Below, in pieces: positions 57,564 to 64,000 of a stretch of 64,000 nt of DNA; the stretch's first letter is position 1, and every line of letters begins with the position of its first letter. A program made the position numbers and the translations under genes. The stretch is from Acholoe squamosa (Eukaryota; Annelida; Polychaeta; Phyllodocida; Polynoidae), in NCBI GenBank assembly GCA_949317995.1, contig OX439050.1, forward strand, positions 5,022,001 through 5,086,000, given 5' to 3'. The notes beneath the pieces are model-generated. The model did not search any database, was not told the DNA's origin, and worked only from the letters and a program-made list of their open reading frames with translations.

Positions 57564-58270
57564 TACAATATGAATGTACATGTATGCCAATGCATATTTA
57601 AAGACTCGTTTATTTTTTTCCAACTACATATTTAGTGATAAAAAGTCAGGGCATATTTCAGCTGTTGTGTGGTTCTCAACCAAAGATAGACAAAATTAAA
57701 TCAAGGGTAACGCAACAAGTTATGTGCCATATCTTGACAGTAACTGCCTGTAAAATATTGTGCTAAGGGAATTATAGTTTCTTGTTCGTTATTGTATAAT
57801 TAAGGCTGTTGTTATTCATGATATTTAATGTAGCCATTTTTTGTCATCTAATGAACAAAGTTCATTTTGTACGCCACATCATCACTATGCAAAAAAAAAA
57901 ATATGTAAATACATAAGTATCAAGCTATTAAAAGTTATGAAACCTTTTAAATGATAATACAAGTGTTGACTTAAATATCATATCTATAATTTGGCTTGAA
58001 ATTTTGTGCAATTTCTGTAGAAGCCTGTGTATAATCCACAACTCCGAAAGAAAGCCATAGTTTCTTCAATTAGTAAGAATACTCAAGTTTTTGTCATATA
58101 TGTACTATACATATCGTTATTTATTTCATTCTGCGATTGCATTGTACAAAATCACTTCTCAAAACCATTAATCCAACAGATCCTGTATATTACTCAAAAT
58201 TGGAGATATTATTTTGGGTACCTTCTTGTACATATTGAAAGCATGTAAAATAAACGTATTTTATGTTTGA
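57564..58270 (+). other. Probable 3' untranslated region of the MAJIN-like gene
   Basis: AT-rich, ends after an AATAAA at 58249-58254. Within it, 58021-58248 could be read as an alternative last exon: the acceptor 'caatttctgtag' precedes an ORF with a 20-residue hydrophobic segment (VFVIYVLYISLFISFCDCIV). Confidence 0.45.
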
Positions 58271-58301
58271 CAGATTTCTCTGTATTTCATCTTTTGAAGT
58301 T

Positions 58302-58307
58302 TTTAAT
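58302..58307 (-). terminator. Candidate poly(A) signal of BMT2
   Basis: ATTAAA on the minus strand about 205 bases after the BMT2 stop codon. No AATAAA lies nearer. Confidence 0.35.
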
Positions 58308-58511
58308 TGAACATACCGGTAATCAATATCCATCTTTCCTTATTTTCATGTCGAGTTAATAACTAATATTATCATTAAAAGTCAATCAGAAGTGTCGTCT
58401 AACAAATTATACTTTTTTTCACAATGGATATATTATGTACAATGTATGAAAATATAGTGCAAAAAAATGGTAAATTCCTTATGATATATGTATCTCTACT
58501 TTTGTCTTTTG

Positions 58512-58581
58512 TCATCTTAACACAATCGCAAAGTTGTTCAGTTTTGTCCCTGCTCGCAGTTCCTTCTTCGGAAAAGTTATC
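58512..58581 (-). CDS. BMT2: BMT2 last exon
   Basis: Acceptor TTTTTTCCAG|G; its first base completes the AAG codon split at 58924. Peptide ITFPKKELRAGTKLNNFAIV + LR, then TGA. Confidence 0.9.
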
Positions 58582-61500
58582 CTGGAAAAAATGAAGGGAA
58601 ATTAGGTGTGCGAAAATCTGGGGAAAACTTCAAATCGCTAAAAAATAAGTGCAAAACATTCAAAATTCTATCAAATACTTTAGCTTCATAGAAAATGGTC
58701 ATTCTTGAAAACATTGGTTGCCAGTGCTTAAGAGTTTAATTACATATTTTCTTTCAACCCTAAAATTTGCTAAAACAAGTATCTGCCCCCTCTTTTGGGC
58801 CGCGCCCCCTCCTTTTCAAAATCCTGGATCCGCCACTGAGGCTGGGTGCTAGGGCAACTTACATCAAATACCAGGTTTTAAAATCATTGCAATGACATTG
58901 TTTTTTGTATGTATTGAACTTACTTTTTCTGTGGAGGGCGGTTTGTTTTTGTGAACAGTTTGAAGCTAAGTTTGCGGCTGTTGTGTGACGTCACGACATC
59001 AAACCCTAATGACGTCATCATGTCCTCAAAGTGTGCGTGTGTCATGTACCGCGCATTCTCCAGACACGCCAACGGAAGAACTACCTGCACAATGTATAAC
59101 AATATAAAACTGAAACTGTCAGGTGGACTTTGATCATAGTCCTGTGAGACATGGTGCACCATAATTGATTATATCAAGACTTACTACCGTAATCTCCTGC
59201 GTAGAAGACGCGCTGCGCATATAAGACGCACCCCAAACTCAGCACATGCATTTTTGCGTATAAGACGCACATTTTAATGCTGAAATTTGTCAGATTAGTA
59301 CATTTCTATAGAAAAATTACCCCTTGTATAAGACGCACCCCCAACTTGAGAGTAAGCTATAAGATGCACCAGCATTTTGTTTGGCGTATAAGACGCGTCT
59401 TATACGCGGGAGTTTACGGTACTGTGAATCCTGGTTAGATTAAGCATTTCACTACTTACTTGATAAGAATAAGGTAATGTAGCAAGAAACAAACCCTTTT
59501 TAAGGATTTTTTTCCCCCAAATGATTTTCATGATTTTATATGCTTTCAGAATTTGCCCTGTTTTCAGAATCCGGATATGACTAGAGATTTGCCCAACTTT
59601 CTTTTCTTGGATCAAAGTTTTGTGGTATTTTACTAAATAGTTTCAGAACTTTTATGATTTTCCATACACCCTGACATACATCACTGATGCTGAAACTCAT
59701 GTAATGCACCTGTTTAGCATAAGACCCAATCCATGACCACAACGTGATTACCGTAATCTCTCGCGTATAAGACGCATCTTATATGCCAAACAAAGGCCAT
59801 GTACGTCTTATAGGTTTTCCCCAAGAAGGGGGTGCGTCTTATACGCGGGGTATTTTTACTATAGAACGGTACTGAATTTACAAAATTCACCCCTAAGAGG
59901 TGCATCTTATACACGAACCAGCCTTTCATGAGTTGGGGGTGCGTCTTCTACGCGCACCGCGTCTTCTACGCGAGAGATTACGGTAATTTATGATGATAGA
60001 ATACTTACAACCACATGTCCGTCCACTTTACACAGTCTGTGTGCAGCCCGCAGCATCTGGCCCCGACTCGACACATCACCCGCAAAGTTCAACACCAAAC
60101 TAAGGACTACCATGTCGTACACCTCACGCTCTGTACCCTGGTCAGTGTAAGAAAAGAAGAAATAAGTATAAGCCGCACCCTGGGATAATGCTGTAGGCTT
60201 GAAAATTGGCAGTTCAGTACTGTTTTATAGTGTAAAATACTCTTCTATAACCCACACCCTGACTGTGGGCCGTTCCTATAAGCCGTATTTTTATTTGGAT
60301 TCTGGTACAAGCCGCGGCTTATATGAGAGAATTTACGGTAGTCAAAAGAACGGTTTCCTCATTGCAGGATAGCTCCTCCTAAAATGTACAGCAGAAAGGA
60401 AGGGGGTCTTTCAGCTATTTCCTCTTCTTTTCAAAAAAAATATACATGTGAAATATGACCTATATAAAACATCATTATTTTGCAACGACTAAGCCAACTA
60501 GAAATGTACATTTTTAAGTATCAGATTCTTCTTTCTTTTTTTTAAAATTTTGTCCACTCACCTGGTATGTGAGAAAGTCGGCCTTTATAATTCCCGCCTT
60601 CTGTGGGTTTAGATCTATGGCAGTACAGTCCACTATTTTCTTGTGATGTTTGTAGTTTAGATCCAGAGCACCAACATCTAATAACCTCAGCGGTCCTTCC
60701 TACAGCAAAAAATAAATAAAGAAGAAGTGAAATGAAACAAATCAAAAAACATATCTGGCATAGAAAGAAGAATTATTGGGGAAATACTCTAAAAAAATAG
60801 ATAACAACTTTTTAACCCCTTCATATCACTTACCTTAATACCCGGCTTACAGGGTGCGGCTTATATGCGCGGATATATTTGTGTAGAACAGAAGAAAACC
60901 TTCAAAATGGCCCCTAGGTGTGCCTTGTAGGAGGGACCCGAGTTGAGGTGCGTCTTATATGTGGAGTGTGGTTTATGTTAATAAAATCTCTCCCTATCAT
61001 TTATTTTTATTTTTCAAGGGAAACTCATCACCTCAACTATAGATACAAAAACATGCATCTTCATAAAAACTAGAAACCTAATGTACTGGACTTGGATTCT
61101 TTACAAGCAGAATTTATGGTCTGTACCTTATCATGAACATTATAATTTAGGAATAATACTGTACCTTAGACTCTGAGAGCTTGAGGCTGTCGATCTGTTT
61201 TAAAACCCACTTGGCAGAGTTAAATCCTCCGTGGCGAGATTCTGCTGTTTTTGAAAGGTGCTGATAAACTTCCACTCCACCAATCTGTGTGAGAATGAAT
61301 ATATCAAACATTTTATCTGTGTGAGAATGAATATATCAAACATTTTATCTGTGTGAGAATGAATATATCAAACATTTTATCTGTGTGAGAATGAATATAA
61401 TCAATTTCCTAGCAAGGAATCCATTGGACGCCAAAAAATTCTTTAAAAAAAAAAAAAAATCGTTCGCTCGCACCATTTTTTTCAAAACCATGGTCTGGCC

Positions 61501-62285
61501 TTACAGAAAGCTTTTTTATCAATATAGGCCAAAGTGGCCAAATCTAACACAGGCCGTTCCCCTCTCATGCAGGCCAAATTGATGTTGATATTTTAACACA
61601 GCCAATAAAAACTTTATCATAACTGAAATGAAATTTGGAAAAAAAAGAATTAATATAAAACAACCTCACAAAAATTGCCCTATCTTGGCTTCTAATAGGC
61701 CTATTTGAGAAATTGTTTCGTCATTAGAACGCTAAGACGAGTTCGAGGATGTAGAGCAAGCTCTAGCCTTTGTCTCTGCATCCAAATGTAATTGGAATAA
61801 GTGAGTGGAACTTTTCTATTGGTTGCCTGGTGCACAATGCGTCCACCGACGATGGGATTTAAACCTGTGCCGCTGGAAAGCCAGGAGCCTGGTGCAAAAC
61901 GCGTCCACTGACGATGGGATTCGAACCTGTGCGGCTGGAAAGCCAATAGCCTGGTGCAAAATGCATTCGCTGACAATGGGATTCGATCCTGCGCGACTGG
62001 AACATTTTGCGGCCCGGGATAGAGCCGCGAAACCTCACTCTCTATCACTCATTGAGATTTAAAAATGTGATAAAGAAACCCCAATACAAGAGATCAAAGA
62101 AAGGTACCATGGTCTGGGGTGTATGTATACTTACAGTGTTAATATCTTTTTCTAGCTCCGAGAGTTTTGTAGATTTCTGATGGTCAGTGAGTTTGGGATC
62201 ATTTGAGATGAGTTCCTTCTGTTTGTTTAATTGGTGAAGCTTTCCGATAAGCTTTGCACTGTTCTTCTTCAGTCCAGCCTTTGAA
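58512..62285 (-). CDS. BMT2: Bmt2-like 25S/28S rRNA adenine-N1 methyltransferase (spliced, N-terminus missing)
   Basis: Bmt2 places a methyl group on N1 of one adenine in the large-subunit rRNA, using S-adenosylmethionine, in the nucleolus. Six coding exons are seen on the minus strand: 62285-62135, 61284-61165, 60699-60562, 60137-60009, 59084-58924 and 58581-58512. All have GT..AG borders and join in frame to about 255 residues. Marks of the family in order: a basic helical start (KNSAKLIGKLHQLNKQKELI), IGGVEVYQ with HGGFNSAKWVL, the SAM-binding LRLLDVGAL, the acidic IDLNPQKAGIIKADFL, VVLSLVLNFAGDVSSRGQML, VVLPLACLENARYM with FEDMMTSLGF, and the ending NNFAIVLR. It is closer to yeast Bmt2 than to its vertebrate relative SAMTOR. 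The start codon exon was not found; it may lie beyond 62285 or outside the window. Confidence 0.9.
58780..58828. mobile_element. Right end of a CAGTGGCGGATCC hAT-like MITE
   Basis: 'aaatcctggatccgccactg' is the inverse of the CAGTGGCGGAT end; the left end was not located. It lies in the last BMT2 intron. Confidence 0.5.
58924..59084 (-). CDS. BMT2: BMT2 fifth visible exon
   Basis: 161 bases after the acceptor TTGTGCAG|. Peptide VVLPLACLENARYMTHAHFE ... KLFTKTNRPPQK. The reading runs into a TAA inside the donor (AAAAA|GTAAGT), so an unspliced read would end there. Confidence 0.9.
59185..59421. mobile_element. TA-flanked MITE in a BMT2 intron
   Basis: Both ends intact; copy-1 orientation. Confidence 0.85.
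59749..59985. mobile_element. TA-flanked MITE in the same BMT2 intron, opposite orientation
   Basis: Both ends intact; interior inverted relative to 59185, so the two could pair in a transcript. Confidence 0.85.
60009..60137 (-). CDS. BMT2: BMT2 fourth visible exon
   Basis: 43 codons, phase 0 at both borders; GTEREVYDMVVLSLVLNF with the family's VLNF..D..GRG.ML pattern. Confidence 0.9.
60157..60340. mobile_element. TA-flanked MITE relative next to a BMT2 acceptor
   Basis: Contains 'agtataagccgcaccctggg' and ends 'gagagaatttacggta'. Its left end lies only about 20 bases from the exon at 60137. Confidence 0.65.
60562..60699 (-). CDS. BMT2: BMT2 third visible exon (SAM-binding motifs)
   Basis: 46 codons, phase 0 at both borders. 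Motif I LLDVGAL and the acidic CTAIDLNPQ lie here. Confidence 0.92.
60830..60985. mobile_element. Worn TATACG-type MITE fragment
   Basis: 'acagggtgcggcttatatgc' and 'gaggtgcgtcttatatgtgg' words only. Confidence 0.4.
61165..61284 (-). CDS. BMT2: BMT2 second visible exon
   Basis: 40 codons IGGVEVYQHLSKTAESRHGG ... SLKLSESK, phase 0 at both borders. The acceptor is the nearest of four identical CTCACACAG sites in a 32-bp repeat. Confidence 0.9.
61285..61400 (-). repeat. 32-bp repeat carrying the BMT2 acceptor, 3.5-4 copies
   Basis: On the minus strand each unit reads 'ataaaatgtttgatatattc' + 'attctcacacag' (overlapping at attc). The last AG is the exon border at 61284/61285. Confidence 0.95.
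61410..61505. mobile_element. Fragment of the GGCCACACCAA MITE family
   Basis: 'aaggaatccattggacgcca' and 'ttcgctcgcaccatttttt' match the interior of 34408-34712 (inverted). Confidence 0.6.
61660..61745. mobile_element. Fragment of the hAT-like family seen at 25093
   Basis: 'cttggcttctaataggccta' resembles 'cttcgcctctaattggccga' at 38575. Confidence 0.45.
61830..62015 (-). repeat. Three 62-bp tandem units with Pol III B-box-like cores
   Basis: Units start at 61830, 61892 and 61954. On the minus strand the second contains GGTTCGAATCCC, a perfect B-box form; the first and third are one or two changes away. No matching A box was found at the usual distance. It lies in a BMT2 intron. Confidence 0.7.
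62135..62285 (-). CDS. BMT2: BMT2 first visible exon
   Basis: One base plus 50 codons after the acceptor TATTTTCAG|T. Peptide SKAGLKKNSAKLIGKLHQLN ... LSELEKDINT. Basic and helical, as in the N-terminal part of Bmt2 proteins. An upstream exon ending with two codon bases must exist. Confidence 0.85.
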
Positions 62286-63376
62286 CTGAAAATAGAAAAA
62301 AAAAATTAAAATGTTAAAAATAGAGATTACCTCATTCATTTTGAGACATACAAAACAGTTTTCATGAAATACGAAATCCTCTCACAAGGCATAGATCCCC
62401 CTTATCCTGTCTCAATAGTGGAGGTCGACATTCTGCTCGGGTACCCTAGACCAGCCTTGAGGGGAGGGCAAATCCAAGTGTTGTTTTTTTGTTGTTGTTT
62501 TTTTCAAAATTGCAGACGGCGCCTTGCACACTGGATCCAATACACATCAACCTTCACAGAGATTCTCATCTAAATCAAAGCGGGTAAATTATAACTTGTA
62601 AAACATATCTACTGTTAGTCAGCATCTATAGACCCAATACACATCCAACCAATCAGAGTTGTCAAAGCTGGTAATTAACTAATTTTTAGATAATAGACTG
62701 GAATTCTCATCTATAAAAAGGTAGGGCTTAGGGACAAGTGATTTATTGACAGGTGGGGTGGGGCTTGTTAGATATAGTTGGGGGGGGGGGTCTTTTGAAA
62801 TAGCTCCTTGGTGCGCTGGTGGGGGGGGGGGGCAAAACCCAATAAATCTTCACTAGTCTATGGCCTTATAGGAGGGGAAGGGAAACAAAACTTAATATGG
62901 GCCATTCAAGTACCTACATGTGTGACGTCATTTTTGAGGGGGTGTTGGTTGAGTGTGACAGGGGGTGGGGGGGTGTTGAAAATGGCCAAAAAAGGTGTGA
63001 CGTAAATTATGGACAGCCCCATATCTGTTATCAGCTAGAGAGTGAATACACCCAACTTCAACCAGATACCGCTACTTATCTAGATCAAAGGGGGCAATAA
63101 AACAATTTACTGGAATATACATCCATTGAAATATACAGCTGATCCCAGGCATCACTGAACTGGTATCAACAGACGCTGACCGAGGCTGAGGCAGTCTGAG
63201 CCTGGAGTCAGGCTGCAGGGCTGTCAAGTTCTGAAAATGGACATGAGTGAGATTTCAGGGGCATCTCTGCAATCTTGCAAGCGCAGCGCCGGGATGTTGC
63301 AAGATACCCCCTAGAAAATTTCAGAAATATAGATATCAAACATTTTGGTGTAAACCTGGGGTGGGCAGGGTTTCCA
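62286..63376. other. No gene recognised; G tracts
   Basis: The missing BMT2 start exon might lie here, but I could not identify it. G runs near 62780-62830 and 62960 resemble the G-tract elements. Confidence 0.35.
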
Positions 63377-63726
63377 TAAGGCCTAAAAAAAAGTTGTGTT
63401 CAGGTATCCCGACCGACCCTAGTTATTTGGCCCAACACTAATTTTTTTTTTTAGATTTTTTTTTTTGGTATAAATGACCCAAAAATCAAGAAAAATGTAA
63501 AAAAAAATTCAATATATAGGCATGCTTGGTATCAAATTAAAGGCCACAGTCTTACGAATGCTACTAGCTTAAAATAACCAACATTTTTATATAAATATAT
63601 ATCTAATTTGTTTGATATGTTGAGTCATGTTTTATATCATTTTTGGCATCCGGGAACTTTGAAAAAACAACTAAAAAAAACAACAAAAAAACATCCGACC
63701 TACCTACCCTAATTTTTTTAGGCCTA
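63377..63726. mobile_element. AGGCCTAAAAAAA MITE
   Basis: Left end 'aaggcctaaaaaaaagtt' and right end 'taatttttttaggcct' are inverse. Internal 'atcccgaccgaccctagtta' and 'atccgacctacctaccctaa' are similar subterminal words. Confidence 0.65.
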
Positions 63727-64000
63727 AAGGGGATGCAAATCTTATGTGGTAATGCTTTGTCCTTTGTGAGATCTTGGGGGCTGGTCCCTCAAGAAAAAAT
63801 TGAAATATAGATATAAAACTTTACAGTTTAAGGGATTCAACTAGCCTCAGATGTGAATCTAGTATTTTCAGATATTGTTGTCTAAGGGGGGTGTGGGGGC
63901 CTGAACAACCCCTGGGAAGTCTTTTGAAAAACAGATGTCAAACCTTGAAGTTTAAAGTATTCTGGTGTACCCTCAGGAGTATGTTTATGCACTGGTGATT
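63727..64000. other. No feature recognised
   Basis: Unassigned. Confidence 0.3.

Noticed and set aside
59749-59985. MITE ORFs such as those near 59714-59929 and 24328-24510
   Set aside because: The repeated KTHLLGVIFVNPV-like reading is the MITE interior translated in one frame, present at several copies and not conserved as protein.

Overview
The window is intron-bearing eukaryotic DNA, most likely from an invertebrate animal. Two host genes have introns with GT..AG junctions and contain families found in animals. There are Jockey/CR1-type LINEs, hAT-like DNA transposons and about 25 copies of one short inverted-repeat transposon family. I could not fix the phylum; a marine invertebrate is an inference from the repeat load only. 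About 90% of the window is repeats.

Left part (1-9 kb): a DNA transposon with CAGGGTGTCCGG ends and a 7-bp target duplication spans 591-9014. It keeps a broken zinc-finger transposase (781-1502). Inside it sits a nearly full-length LINE on the minus strand (about 1918-7550). ORF1 of this LINE carries a coiled coil, an RNA-binding RRM/CTD unit and then a complete NADAR domain, an ADP-ribose/NAD-related enzyme fold. This is the most unusual thing in the window. A tRNA-Ala-like sequence lies at 8372-8442.

Middle (9-53 kb): no complete host gene was recognised. The sequence is a mosaic of (a) MITEs that start TA|CCGTAATCTCCC and end GGGAGATTACGG|TA, built from repeated GTATAAGRCGC words; (b) hairpin repeats made of GATGCA/TGCATC words, flanked by TTAACCCTTTA ends and locally expanded into satellites with 38-, 71-, 72- and 78-bp periods; (c) hAT-like MITEs with CAGGG/CAGGC ends and 5- or 6-bp target duplications; (d) G-tract foldback elements; (e) minisatellites of 15, 28 and 39 bp; (f) a broken second LINE (47.65-49.59 kb). 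Two tandem duplications each contain a MITE in one copy and the matching empty site in the other.

Right part (53.6-62.3 kb): two host genes face each other tail to tail. On the plus strand is a MAJIN-like gene (meiotic telomere to nuclear-envelope attachment), with coding exons at 53631-54214, perhaps 54541-54618, and 57317-57563. On the minus strand is a yeast-Bmt2-like 25S/28S rRNA adenine-N1 methyltransferase, with six coding exons between 62285 and 58512. Its N-terminal exon was not found. The 3' splice site of one BMT2 exon lies in a 32-bp tandem repeat that presents four copies of the acceptor. The final 1.7 kb (62286-64000) has no recognised gene.
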